NCBI GenBank assembly: GCA_026214975.1
Contig: JAOBSW010000286.1
Coordinates: forward strand, 1-64,000
DNA from: Gentiana macrophylla
Lineage: Eukaryota > Streptophyta > Magnoliopsida > Gentianales > Gentianaceae
DNA length: 64,000 nucleotides
Direction of reading: 5' to 3'
Positions within the stretch are counted from its first letter, which is position 1, and every line of letters begins with the position of its first letter. The notes below the pieces were generated by a model. That model saw only the letters and a list, made by a program, of their open reading frames with translations, was not told the origin of the DNA and did not search any database. A program made the position numbers and the translations under genes. Of this stretch, positions 33,280 to 45,539 are shown one piece after another.

Positions 33280-35122
33280 TGTTAGTAATACCATCCGCAA
33301 CAGAAGCGATTTAAGGATCTAGATCTATAATTTACACGTAATAAAATAACTAGATCTACATCTACAAGGGGGTTGTAGATCATACCTCTTGGATCTCAAA
33401 ATCCAAGTTGAAGAACCGCAATAGGATGAATGAAAGATTGTGTGAAGAGCACCACGATCTTCCGTACGTGTGATCCAAGCAACTCCCGGTGGAAGGAAAT
33501 TCTCGTCTCGAATCCTTCCGATATGCTACCCGGAAAATCTCCAAGATTTTCCCCTTAAACCGCTTGGCCGAATTTTATTCCTTCTTCTCTCTAAGAGGAG
33601 AAGTCGAATTTCATTGTGTGTCTAAGGCTTGGGAGAACTCTCTTTATATAGGAGAGTAAAACTTAGCCTCCAAGGATTTAATAATTAATACAAAATCAAT
33701 TATAATAATCCCATTAAATAAAAGATAATTCCATAATATTCTAGAACAAATCAAGAATAATATTTATCTTTATTTCTTTCCATAAATATTTATCCAATAA
33801 ATATTTTATGCACATGTCTTATTAATCACAAAAAAAATAATTTGTTGTTCCATAATAATCCATGTGGCCGAAATTACTTGTGACCTAGTGAATAATTAAT
33901 TTCGACCAACACACATAAATTGGGCCAAGATTATGAAAAATGTCTTTTCCACATATTTAATTATTTAGACCAACTAATTTAATAGTCCACTAAACAATTA
34001 ATTCACATATCGTTTTAATAAAGTCCAACAAGAACTAAATTAATATTATTAGGATTCGACGTCCGAGAATAGCTATGCTATATTAGGAGGCACGTCGGGG
34101 ACCATGGACTAATAATCAGCGGCTCCGATAAATCAAATAAATAATTATCTTACGAACGTAATAATTATATTCGATAAATCAATCACAGTGAATATGCCAC
34201 CATAATCCCGTGACTACACTCCTCCGATTATAAGATTATATTTATCTCTCTCACGAGAATAATAATAAGCGTCCATTGATATAATCATTACATATGGATT
34301 AATCCTCCATAGATTTATTCATTCTAAATCGGGAAGTTACCGTTAACCCTTTTTAGAACCTCTTATCCTTATTTACCATTAACCCCTAGTGATCAATTAA
34401 TTCATACAACTCACTTTGGTAGCTAATCGGTGTAATATGAACTCGCGATCGATCGCTTTCTAGGATTAACAAATAAGGAATCTGTTTCATCTACTTCCAT
34501 AAATGGAAGGAATGGATTCCGTATTTGTGATAACACAGACTACTCACTCAATCCAGTACAATGCCAAGATGGGGTAATTCAGACCACAGACTCAGTGTAA
34601 TCCTTAACCGTCAAGTCAAACCTCATACTGATTCAAGCAGTTGACTGTGGTAACCTCAGGATTAAGATATATCCATAAATATGATCATCCATTGATTCGA
34701 TAAGACTTCTCGATTACGGAATTATATCATGAACTCTAATCAAATCGGTCCATCCCTATATGGTATATCTATCATATATAAATGCCCCATTAGGTTCTCT
34801 TAACCGAAAGTCCGGATAGGACTATCACACCTATTGTGTTCTGGGCGCATTAATAGCACGTTAAATGAGAGACCCGATACTCTCGATTAACTTCACTACG
34901 GGCTAATTGTATTTTAAGTACATCTTCACTAACTCAATCCTCCCGTGTATATCCCATACACTGAGTTAAGTGATTACATAAACAATATACTTTAGGGTTT
35001 TCTGTAGTGTAAATACTATTGTCACATCGGTGAATATGAGAATAATAAATATGAATATTAATATCATTTCATTTATTAAATAAAACAATTACAAAATTGT
35101 CTTTCGGGCATCACACCTAACA
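33280..35122 (-). repeat. 3' LTR of element C (1843 bp)
   Basis: TGTTAG...CTAACA ends. It is the partner of 40840-42684 and close to the LTRs of A, with an extra TTTAATAATTAATACAAAAT stretch near 33676 replacing A's sequence after the TATA region. No ORF is visible. Confidence 0.95.
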
Positions 35123-35225
35123 ATCTCCCACTTGCACGAAAGCAAGTGATTAATTGTTTTAGAGCACACCCTATTATTTAAAATACAACAAACTACATCT
35201 CCCACTTGCTCTAAAGCAATGGAGA
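35123..35225 (-). other. Polypurine tract with hairpins, element C
   Basis: Next to the LTR, arms CACTTG (35129-35134) and CAAGTG (35143-35148) pair perfectly around an 8-base loop; the tract GTGGGAGAT overlaps one arm. A second CTCCCACTTGC block follows at about 35202 with a weaker hairpin. The stretch is shared with A to about 35210, after which A turns coding and C does not. Confidence 0.78.
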
Positions 35226-38200
35226 CTCATCCCGTATTCTAGTACCCACTAAGCATATCATAACCATTTCAGATTCCAAAGTACACTCCGAGTATGCCGT
35301 CGTAGGATAGGTCAGTGACTCGGGGAGCACCTACATCTAAATGTCATGGGTCTTAATGATTAGTCAGGTTGTCGGCTCGAGAAGATCCGTAGAATCGAAA
35401 CGTAACCGGTCCATCAAATCATGTGGTACTTTCCTAATATGCTTTTGATCTCTAGTGATTTCGAAGATCCTTATAAGCTACCCTGTCATCGTTTGCACAA
35501 TGATGTGGTATCGGCTTCCAAATCTAGAATCACTCCCAGATATGAAAAGGAAATTCTTAAGCTATATCGCCTCTCTAGCTACTACAAAAGCCGCTAATCA
35601 CCCAACTAGTTAAAGTCGAGTTGGCGTTCTTTGGATTCCTCCAGGCAATAGCTTCAACACAAGAGTAAAACAGAGCCCGAGATCGACTTAACGATCATCC
35701 TCAATCTGACTTAAAGTCAAAATCAGTGTATCACACGCATCCAAGTTCACACATGAATATGTCCGCATATTGTTCCTCGTTCTCTTCAAGATACTAAAGG
35801 ACATACTAAACTTGCTTTGTTAACCGCCGAATCTAAGATTCGATCAAAGTTGACGTTCAATAACCTGACCATTTCTTACTAGAAAGAGAATCTATCCCAT
35901 TTCTCTTTTTCCGAAGATTTAGAGAGTCATTCCTGAGGCATAGGGTAGAACTTCCTCGTTGAATGTTGCATACACAGATGCATCATCTTAACCAATAAGA
36001 TGGATGGGAAACCAGTGACTGATTCTAAAGAATTCGACCGAGTCAAACTCTTAAGAATGTTGTCCAAATCTCTCTTGAAGAGAATTGTGGCATTGTCAGA
36101 TTTTGACTTCAGATAACACACCCATGTTGATTCCAACTGGTGCAGTGTTATCCTTTACAAACACTAATATATATTTATATACACTACCGTACTAAAATTG
36201 ATATCCACTCTACAAAAGACTTATCAATATTCTGGTCAAATCCACATATTGTAGAAATATATGACTTCCAATGACCGAGAGGTTTGCTTTTTATCCACAA
36301 AAGGACATAAGCCTTGACAGTCATCCTGTCATAAGTTCATAAGGAAATACCCTTTTGTTCCGAATGAATCCAGACTCCGTTTGTTTGGCAAGAAAGTCTC
36401 AGGGAATCACCCCTATTTTCTGCTTTTGAACGAAATCATGCAAAACCGAACTCATTCTACTCTTTTCCATGTAGATCCAATTACTCCTACTGGGCCTGAG
36501 ACGCTCAAGTGGTTCTACAAGAGCATGAATAGAATTGGAGTACCGAACTCCATTCACAGGGTTATGGCTATTAAACCAACCTCTGTTATCAGAATCCTAT
36601 ATTGCTCACAAAAGAGCCATAGGTCATCAATCAATCCTCAGACTACAAAGTCTACAGAACCCGTAATAGGTAATGGATAAACCATACTCCCAATACTTAC
36701 TGGGTGGATCAAAATTCTGATATAGTTTAGTAGTATTTAGTGTTATCACCAACAACCGATGTTGGATGTGGTCTGATTTTAATCAGTTAGTAACTACCTT
36801 GAGTAAATGTACTTCAAGGTTCAAGGTTTTGCTGATCATGGATTCTATCAGAAAGGATGCAACAGTATAACTGTCCCTTCCCGATTTCAAGAATCCTATA
36901 TCTAACCTTTATACTCAATAGTTTAAAAGATATAGCACGAATGGTCATTGACCGAACGTATGCACGAAATTCCCAGTCTTACCTTCAAGCACCGTGTGCT
37001 AAATGCTTATATTTACGGAAGTGGGGTGAACCGAATCCACACCTTATCCGTAAATTCCAAAGCATATTCTAGGTAGACTTCTCGGTCTTACATTTCAATG
37101 TAAACCGTTATTTCGCTTCCAATATCTTTATTGAGTTAAGCAGTGTATTGTAGCACATCTAAAAACTATATAAGGCAATTTAACGGTTTCTCACTTAGTG
37201 AAAGCATTTCACTATGAGGCAGGCCGAGCATCGTCCCCTAGGACTATGTGATGGCCCATTTCGAGTATAGAATACTCTATCTCTGTTGAAAACAGAGAAA
37301 CCTCAAAATATTTTGGATAAACTTTCCGGAGTGTTTGAATAGTTATCAGACAAGAAGTCACTACTCGGAAGCTCCTACTAGCTTGCATCTTTCATCAGAC
37401 CCCGAAGGTCGTCATGAACAAGCTATGTTACTTCTTAATAACCATTATCCTTTCCCAATTGAAAGGAAACTTAGTCATTGAACCTTTGAGACAATATAAC
37501 CAGACTGGAGAAAGGAATCACCCTGAGCCAGTCTTCAGGTCTTGTCTTTTAGGGACTATGCACTAACTATGGAATATGAAGAAGCGTTTATCTAAATATA
37601 GAAACCAATTGCTTTTAATAGTTCTTTAAGATGTGTTTTATATACATATTTTGTGATTCTAAGTGGTTTTGACTTTATCAAACAAAAGTCCGAGTCTTGG
37701 ATTCGTATAACAAATGGTATATTCACTTTCTATACGACAAACAAATTATCGAATAGAAGGTAAATCCATTCGTTCCAACGAATCTTAAACTGAAAATAAA
37801 TTTTCCGCGATATCCAAGGATTGAATCCGAGATTCATTTCCTTATATCACTCCCACTATTCTAGCTAAAATTAACTGCCCGTTGTTTACTCTTTTAATCG
37901 TTAAATGCACTGCTACCTTGTTCTTCCAAAGAACTTAGCTCGAGAAAATCTCCAAGGATTCATAGGTTGGTGATCCAAAATCACTGCACTTATCCTATGA
38001 TTTTCAGTTAATTAATTTTTCGGTTCAGCCTTAAAGTTTTCTCAGTTTAGATGACTAACACTTTTAGAAATATTCTCCCATTCTTGACTTTCCGTGAATG
38101 GAAACAGTCTTGAACCAACGGTTCGTTTGAGTAGACACTACTCTTGAACCGTGGGATGTCTATTTCGAGTGTTACTGGTCGGGACTTCTCGGATTTTCTA

Positions 38201-38880
38201 ATATACCAGATAAAACAACAAATCATAACATTAAAGCTCCCACTAGTTTATCGGTTCCAAATACCGTCTAACGAGCAATGCTTTATTTTTTTATGATTTT
38301 CCGATTTTTTCGATTAGAAAATCTTTCGTACATAGTTCTATTGTTTCCAGAAAAACAACAAATCATAGAACTCCCACTAGTTCATCGATTCCAAATATCA
38401 TCCAACTAGCAACATTTCAGACTTTCCGGTTTTTCAATTAGAACGGTTACGTGTGTAATCAGTTACACTTTTCTAATGTGCTAGAAAAACAACAAATCAT
38501 AAAGCTCCCACTAGTTCATCGATTCCAAATATCGTCCAACTAGTAACACTTCATGATTTTCCGATTTTTCTATTAGAAAATTACTTGTGTAATTACTACA
38601 CACTCAAAAAAATTCACTAGAAGAATTTCAAAGTCCGAAATCACCTTTGATCAAACTAAGTTTGTCCTCCGTTTGACACGAATGACACTAGTGACATACC
38701 TATATGTCACTCTGGTTTTTTAAAAGGCTTAAGAGAAAATATCTCTTTCGAAAAAAAAATTGCATTATCGATTAATTAGTTCAACGTCCTAATTACTTTC
38801 CACTTTTTAACGAAGTCAATACTAGTCAAATATAAATATTTAAGCAATTTAGTAAGGGATATAATGCTGTAAATAAAATG
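35226..38880 (-). other. Non-coding block replacing gag-pol in element C
   Basis: No family motif is visible on either strand; the frames at 35927-36136, 36381-36680 and 36857-37072 are short and not kept in B. It is collinear with B (5456-6786 joined to 16457-18590). It contains a TAGGTCAGTGAC block near 35295, a GGAATCACCCCTATTTTCTG block near 36401, a GGAATCACCCTGAG block near 37513 and CTCCCACTA blocks. The hairpin repeats at 38238-38547 are listed separately. Its origin is unknown to me. Confidence 0.8.
38238..38547 (-). repeat. Three hairpin repeats with a 134 bp period, element C
   Basis: Copies start at 38238, 38372 and 38506, exactly 134 bp apart, each preceded by an AAACAACAAATCATA leader. 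Copy 1 has inner arms CGGT and ACCG. Copy 3 has CGAT and ATCG, a compensatory change, with outer arms CTAGTT and AACTAG kept. Copy 2 has one unpaired inner position. It is the same family as 17893-18242. Confidence 0.87.
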
Positions 38881-40824
38881 ACATATATTAATTCAAGTTT
38901 AACACTACTATATAAGCTTATTTTAGGAATTGTAAACTATAAGTAAGTCTACTCTACCATTCCAAGGTTTTAAGGCCGTAGGGTAGGTAAAAGAGATGAC
39001 GGTTAAATCGAGACAATCTCATCAATGAATAACTTGTGAGAATCAAACATCCCACAAGAATCGAACATCCCTTTATTCATTGACTACCTTCCTTTTTTAG
39101 CCTAGATATTACAAAAAATATCCTTTATGAGTGTGACCTACTATATCGGATCTCTTAGGTACGCCCCGAGTGTGCCGTCGTAGGATAGGTCAGTGACCCG
39201 ACGAGTACCCAGAAATCCTATCCTATCAGAGACCAAGCCATGAATGTTGATAGGAGTGAACACCATCCGTAGGGGGACGAAATCAAAGCGCCGTGAGGCG
39301 TCACCCTTCTCTCACTTACTTGTATCTATAGTAGAGGCCGTGGGGTTGGCTGTCGCCTCCCCCGCTCCCACTCAATATTTTGGAAGTGGTGGTGGGTTAA
39401 CTAACCACGTCTTTTTGATGTTAACATAAAAGCACAACAAATCAACAATTCTGAATGGTGTCGGTAACGTAGGCAAGCCTACCCGTCCTATTCGTTGGAA
39501 CATATGTGACAGTCTGACGAAGTCGGGTCAAGAGAGCCCCATTGAGATAAGAACGAATCACCCCTCCGCTCTCCAGTGTAGCTTAGTCTTGCCGGACCCC
39601 CGTGCATACATCACACTAGGAGGGTTAAGTCGGTCGAGCCTAGCTCAGTTGACAACCCAACCTATAAGCGAACCGTTTTTATCCAAGATTTATTGTTCTT
39701 TTACCATCATTCAATCTCGTAGACACAACGAATCGAAAACGTGATCTCGTTTGGGCTTTTACGGCGGTTCACCGAGAACACACACCGAAAGGCTTAACAA
39801 TTTCATAACCCGTCCTCGGATCTTTAATTAGTTACTAAATTAATTAATTACCACGTATTAATTAAATTTCAACTAATTACGCGAGTTTGTATACATGCCT
39901 ATTTTAATTACCAAAATTAAAATTCTACATGTATGCATGGAGTGGATTTATGATATGATGCATGTCATGGCAATTCCGATTTTATATCTATTTTATGATC
40001 AAACACATAAAAAATAAATTACGGAAAATTTAAACACCGAGATGGATCGTTGGTACCCCCGACTAACCTATTTTCTAAGGAAAAGTAAAAAAATTCTAAG
40101 TCTTCAAATCTTGATCTTCGATCTTGATCTTGAAAACTTCCGGATCTTCAAAGCTTCGATCTCGACACGAACCACGAACGACGAGGAGAGGAGGCCGTAA
40201 TATACCAATATTTAAAATATATCTATATTATCAAATTGTTTTACATAAATTATTTTTTTTTTCTCTTCATGGCAGAATTATCATTTTTTTTTAATTTATA
40301 TTAAAGCATTAGGCCTTGCGGCCAAAAAAAAAAAATTTAATAATTAGGTTACCAAAAAAAAAAGAATGCTGCCGCCTTGTTCCAAAACCCTAGCAACATG
40401 CAATTCAAACAGAAAAAATTGCCGCATGTTGTTAAGAAAAAAAAATAAAATTCAGCCGAGCTGTAATAAAAAAAAAAAAACAATTTCAGTCTCCTCCCGT
40501 TTTATCTTCTTGATGATCTTCAACACCATGATCTTCGTCGTCTCGAACCCGGAACCAAAAAATAAATACAAAAGGTACTACCTTTTACAATTTTTCGCAT
40601 GAAAAATAAATTACACATCCTATTCTCAATTTATACTAATCAAAAGAGCTACAAAATAGATCTACGGGTAAACAATACCAACCCCAATCCATCTCTTCAA
40701 ACCACAACAATCGCAACATAAAAAAATATGCATGCATCGGCCCAAAAAAATTTGGGACACAAAAAATCTACATGTTTACCACTCCTAGATCTAATATTTT
40801 ATACGTATAAATATAGATCACCTT
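38881..40824 (-). other. Untranslated leader of element C
   Basis: Collinear with the leader of A, it includes the GCCG...TAGGT blocks near 38974 and 39174 and the AGGAGGGTTAAGTCGGTCGA segment near 39618. From about 40070 to 40560 it diverges into its own A-rich tract. The frames at 39244-39429 and 40366-40602 have no family resemblance. Confidence 0.75.
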
Positions 40825-40838
40825 GGCGACTGATACCA
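40825..40838 (-). other. Primer binding site of element C
   Basis: TGGTATCAGTCGCC on the minus strand, identical to the site of element A and one base inside the LTR. The shared departure from TGGTATCAGAGC ties C to A rather than to B. Confidence 0.85.
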
Positions 40839-40839
40839 C

Positions 40840-42684
40840 TGTTAGTAATACCATCCGCAACGGAAGCGATTTAAGGATCTAGATATATAATTTACACGTA
40901 ATAAAATAACTAGATCTACATCTACAAGGGGGTTGTAGATCATACCTCTTGGATCTCAAAATCCAAGTTGAAGAACCGCAATAGGATGAATGAAAGATTG
41001 TGTGAAGAGCACCACGATCTTCCGTACGTGTGATCCAAGCAACTCCCGGTGGAAGGAAATTCTCGTCTCGAATCCTTCCGATATGCTACCCGGAAAATCT
41101 CCAAGATTTTCCCCTTAAACCCCTTGGCCGAAATTTATTCCTTCTTCTCTCTAAGAGGAGAAGTCGAATTTCATTGTGTGTCTAAGGCTTGGGAGAACTC
41201 TCTTTATATAGGAGAGTAAAACTTAGCCTCCAAGGATTTAATAATTAATACAAAATCAATTATAATAATCCCATTAAATAAAAGATAATTCCATAATATT
41301 CTAGAACAAATCTAGAATAATATTTATCTTTATTTCTTTCCATAAATATTTATCCAATAAATATTTTATGCACATGTCTTATTAATCACAAAAAAAATAA
41401 TTTATTGTTCCATAATAATCCATGTGGCCGAAATTGCTTGTGACCTAGTCACTAATTAATTTCGACCAACACACATAAATTGGGCCAAGATTATGAAAAA
41501 TGTCTTTTCCACATATTTAATTATTTAGCCCAACTAATTTAATAGTCCACTAAACAATTAATTCACATATCGTTTTAATAAAGTCCAACAAGAACTAAAT
41601 TAATATTATTAGGATTCGACGTCCGAGAATAGCTATGCTATATTAGGAGGCACGTCGGGGACCATGGACTAATAATCAGCGGCTCCGATAAATCAAATAA
41701 ATAATTATCTTACGAATAGAATAATTATATTCGATAAATCAATCATAGGAATATGCCACCATAATCCCGTGACTGAACTCCTCCGATTATAAGATTATAT
41801 TTATCTCCTCACGAGAATAATAATAAGCGTCCATTGATATAATCATTACATATGGATTAATCCTCCATAGACTTATTCATTCTAAATCGAAGTTACCGTT
41901 AACCCTTTTTAGAACCTCTTATCCTTATTTACCATTAACCCCTAGTGATCAATTAATTCATACAACTCACCGGGTAGCTAATCGGTGTAATATGAACTCG
42001 CGCGATCGATCTGTTTCTAGGATTAACAAATAAGTGGAATCGCTATCTATCTACTTCCATAAATGGAAGGAATGGATTCCGTATATGTGATAACACGGAC
42101 TACTCACTCAATCCAAAGACAATGCCAAGATGGGGTAATTCATACCACAGACTCGGTGTAATCCTTAACCGTCAAGTCAAACCTCATCTCGATTCAAGCG
42201 GTTGGATCGTGATCACCTCAGATTAAAATATATCCATAAATATGATCATCCATTGATTCGATAAGACTTCTCGATTACGGAATTATATCGTTAACTCTAA
42301 TCAAATCGGTCCAAATTACGTATGATATATCTATCATATATAAATGCCCCATTAGGTTCTCTTAACCGAAAGTCCGGATAGGACTATCACACCTATTGTG
42401 TTTCAGGCGCATTAATAGCACGTTAAAGGAGAGACCCGATACTCTCGATTAACTTCACTATGGGCTAATTGTATTTTAAGTACATCTTCACTAACTCAAT
42501 CCTCCCGTGTATATCCCATACACTGAGTTAAGTGATTACATAAACGATATACTTTAGGATTTTACGTAGTGTAAATACTATTGTCACATCGGTGAATATG
42601 AGAATAATAAATATGAATAATAATATCATTTCATTTATTAAATAAAACAATTACAAAATTGTCTTTCGGGCATCACACCTAACA
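40840..42684 (-). repeat. 5' LTR of element C (1845 bp)
   Basis: TGTTAG...CTAACA ends; few differences from 33280-35122 by eye, so C looks younger than A, whose two LTRs differ more. The right flank is the target duplication AGTAA. The candidate TATA box TCCTATATAA is at 41211-41202 on the minus strand. Confidence 0.95.
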
Positions 42685-43548
42685 AGTAACTACAGCACCC
42701 AACAAGTAACTACGAAATTTGTCCATAGCGAAGACTACAGCCAAAAATTCCTTTTCGGTTGTGGTATAGTTTACTTGAGTAGGGTTTAGTGTGTGACTGG
42801 CGTAAGATATCGGCTGGAACTTTCCCTTTATTCGTTGTCCTAAGACTGCACCAATAGCGTAGTTGGATGCATCACACATAAGCTCGAAGGGTAGATTCCA
42901 GTCAGGAGAGATAAGAATCGGTGCAGAAATCAACTGACTTTTAAGCTCCTCAAACGCTTGCTTGCAACTATCATCAAAATTAAAAACAACATCTTCTTTG
43001 AGTAGGGTAGATAGGGCCTTGGATATCTTGGAAAAGTCTTTAATGAATCTCCTATAAAAACCGACGTGTCCAAGAAAACCTCTTACTTTGCGCACATTTC
43101 TGGGCAAACTCATCTTCTCTATAGCCTCCACTTTTGCCCTATCTACTACCATACCTTTGGCTGAGATCTTGTGGCCATGAACTATTCCTTCATCTACCAT
43201 AAAATGGCACTTTTCCCAGTTTAGGACTAAGTTCTTTTCCACACAGCGGGATAAAACCTGGTCAAGATTATCAAGACAATCATCGAAGGATTGACCAAAG
43301 ACTGAGAAATCATCCATGAATATCTCCATACACTTTTCAACCAGCCCATCAAAGATTGCCAGCATACACCTTTGGAATGTAGCTGGGGCATTGCAGAGAC
43401 CAAATGGCATTCGCCTGTAAGCGAATGTACCATAGGGGCAGGTGAAAGTTGTCTTTTCTTGGTCGATTAGATCTATGGGTATCTGGAAATATCCCGAATA
43501 TCCATCAAGGAAATAGTAGAATGCATTACCTTCCAGACGCTCTAGCAT
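42685..43548 (-). pseudogene. pol: Reverse transcriptase core and start of RNase H, element G
   Basis: An open frame of about 288 codons before insertion C. The first catalytic Asp is in YYFLDGYSGY (about 15). YRRMPFGLCNAPATFQRCM precedes the active-site box FMDDFSVFG with Asp79 and Asp80. GFLGHVGFYRRFIKDFSKI follows, then the RNase H start FELMCDASNYAIGAVLGQ and YTTTEKEFLAVVFAMDKFRS. All expected RT boxes are present, so this piece was intact until C arrived. The frame now reads a few bases into C's LTR and stops. RT copies element RNA to DNA in the particle. Confidence 0.94.
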
Positions 43549-44039
43549 CTGGTCAATGAAAGGGAGGGGAAATGATCTTTTTTCGTGACTTCATTGAGTT
43601 TTCTGTAGTCGATACAGACTCTATAACCCGTTACTAGCCTCAATGCTATTTCTTCACCCTTTTCATTCTTCTCAATAGTAATTCCTCCTTTCTTAGGAAC
43701 TACTTGAGTAGGGGACACCCATTCACTGTCAGCAATTGCATAAATAATACCCATGTCCAAAAGCTTGATAATCTCCTTCTTAACTACTTCTTGCAAGTGA
43801 GGGTTGAGCCTCCTTTGGGGCTGTCTAATGCACTTGGCACCCTCTTCAGTTTTAATCTTGTGCATGCATAAGTCAGGAGATATCCCTCTGATGTCTCCCA
43901 CTTGCCAGCCAAAAGCTTTCTCATTCTTTCTTAAAATGTTTAACAGTTTCGTCTCTTCCAACCAGGATAGCTTGGCAGAAATAATCAACGGAAGCTTGTC
44001 ACCTTCACTCAAGAAAACATATTTCAGATGCTTAGGCAA
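43542..44039 (-). pseudogene. pol: N-terminal reverse transcriptase region, element G
   Basis: This 165-codon frame begins MPKHLKYVFLSEGDKLPL, the usual start of Athila-like RT after the protease linker. It has GWQVGDIRGISPDLCMHKI, then PQRRLNPHLQEVVKKEI, then SEWVSPTQVVPKKGG and VCIDYRKLNEVTKKDHFP. It overlaps the RT core frame by seven bases at a frameshift (SLSLTRC against FIDQMLERL). A one-base shift near 44050 separates it from the protease frame. In an intact element these would be one polyprotein. Confidence 0.92.
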
Positions 44040-44044
44040 CGGCT

Positions 44045-45136
44045 TCAGTACCAGACCGCAGGGGGTTCTTCTAAACTCGATTTAAGATCTCCACTTTTCA
44101 ACTCAACATCACTGAGTTTACTTAGTGGTCCTACTGCTAAATCTTCTCCTTTCAACGAAACTTTATTAAACTCAGCTTCTAATTGCTCTAGATTCACCCA
44201 ACCATGATTATTCAAATTTTCAACTAGTCGCTCATATTCAGTCTCAACAGCCATGACTTGCTTTTCCATGTAATCATTAAAGTCATCTGACATATCCTCA
44301 ATGGAGAAGCCGGTTGGATAATCAGAGGGTCTCTGAATAGCTTTGGAGACACTGTAGCTCACCTTCTGATTACCGACTCGTATGGTCACTTTCCCACCTT
44401 CACAGTCAATGAGGGCTCTTGCTGTAGAAAGAAAAGGTCTTCCAAGTATCAATGGGACATTCTCATCCTTTTCTATGTCTAGGACGTACCAGTCAACCGG
44501 AAAAGTAAATCTATCAACTTGAACTAATACGTCATTTAGTATCCCCGCAGCTTTCTTGGAAGATCTATCAGCGAATTGTAGGTTCATGGTCGTGGGTTCT
44601 AAAAGATCATTCAATCCAAGTTGTTTACATACAGACAATGGCATCAGACTTATGGATGCACCAAGGTCACATAAAGAGTTTGGGAAGACTAGGCCTCCCA
44701 TCAGCAATGTGAGCACAAATTTCCCAGGGTCACCCCTCTTGATTGGTAGATCTTGGTAACTTATCACAGAGCAATTCTCACCAACCAACCGATCCATGTC
44801 TTCTAACTTCTTCTTAGAAGAAACAACATCCTTGATGAACTTAGTGTACTTAGGCATTTCAACCAAAACATCAGATAATGGAAGATTAACCTGAGTATTT
44901 TTCAGAAGATTAAGCACTTTTTCATATTTCTTGTCCTCATGCAAGGAGATGTTGCTTTTTCTAGGTGGAAATGGTAGTTTCTTTAAATCACTCTCAGAAA
45001 AGACTTTCTTCGAGGATGAACTGACAGCTTTATCTTCCAAATCTTTCCACCTCACCAATTTCTCACTTCTTTTACTAGTCAGGGGATCCGCCACCTGAAT
45101 CTCACTTGATTCTTCATTTCTCAGGGGATCAGCCAC
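44045..45136 (-). pseudogene. pol: Protease and linker, element G
   Basis: A 363-codon frame. It opens with a charged linker (KLVRWKDLEDKAVSSSSKKV), then KYTKFIKDVVSSKKKLED. The aspartic protease site is SLCDLGASISLMP with Asp157, and DENVPLILGRPFLSTAR is the flap-side segment. DLGAS in place of DTGA is typical of Athila-like elements. The C-terminus is acidic and leads to the RT start through a frameshift at about 44050. Upstream, 45137-45540 reads as a decayed Gag-protease link with stops. The enzyme would cut the Gag-Pol precursor in the particle. Confidence 0.9.
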
Positions 45137-45539
45137 CTGAGTACTCTCTTGCAGAAAAAGGGAACATGGGTGCTCGATTTCCCCTCCTGCCTCATCACTG
45201 ACAGGAGGGGTTAGTGGTTTCCCTGGTTCGGGGGACCACTAAGTTGAGTACCAGATCTGAGATTCATGGCACTGGCCTCTTCTTTACCATAGGGAATTGA
45301 AGGAACTATGTCAGTGCACTGGCTATGATTCAAATCAGTCTGAGCTACCTGACCACCCTTAGGATTTTTCTCCGTAAAGCTGGGCAACTTCCCTGAGGGT
45401 CTAGAAGCTAGTTGGCCAGCTATTTGCCCGATCTGCCTCTCAAGACTCTTAAATGTGCTCTGAAGGGATTGGATATTATTATTCTACTCCTCCAGTTTAG
45501 CTTCAAGATCATTAGAGTGAGAGGGGCCTTGAGAGTTCT

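Larger units (their letters stand above)
33280..42684 (-). mobile_element. Element C: non-coding Ty1/copia element inserted in G
   Basis: LTRs at 33280-35122 and 40840-42684 are flanked by the AGTAA duplication at 33275-33279 and 42685-42689. LTRs, primer site, about 1.9 kb leader and polypurine tract closely match element A. Between the leader and a point about 90 bp before the polypurine tract there is no Gag or Pol motif. A 3.7 kb non-coding block shared with B takes that place. It is complete in its cis parts and lacks proteins, as expected of a non-autonomous element mobilised by an A-like relative. The insertion interrupts RNase H of G. Confidence 0.93.
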
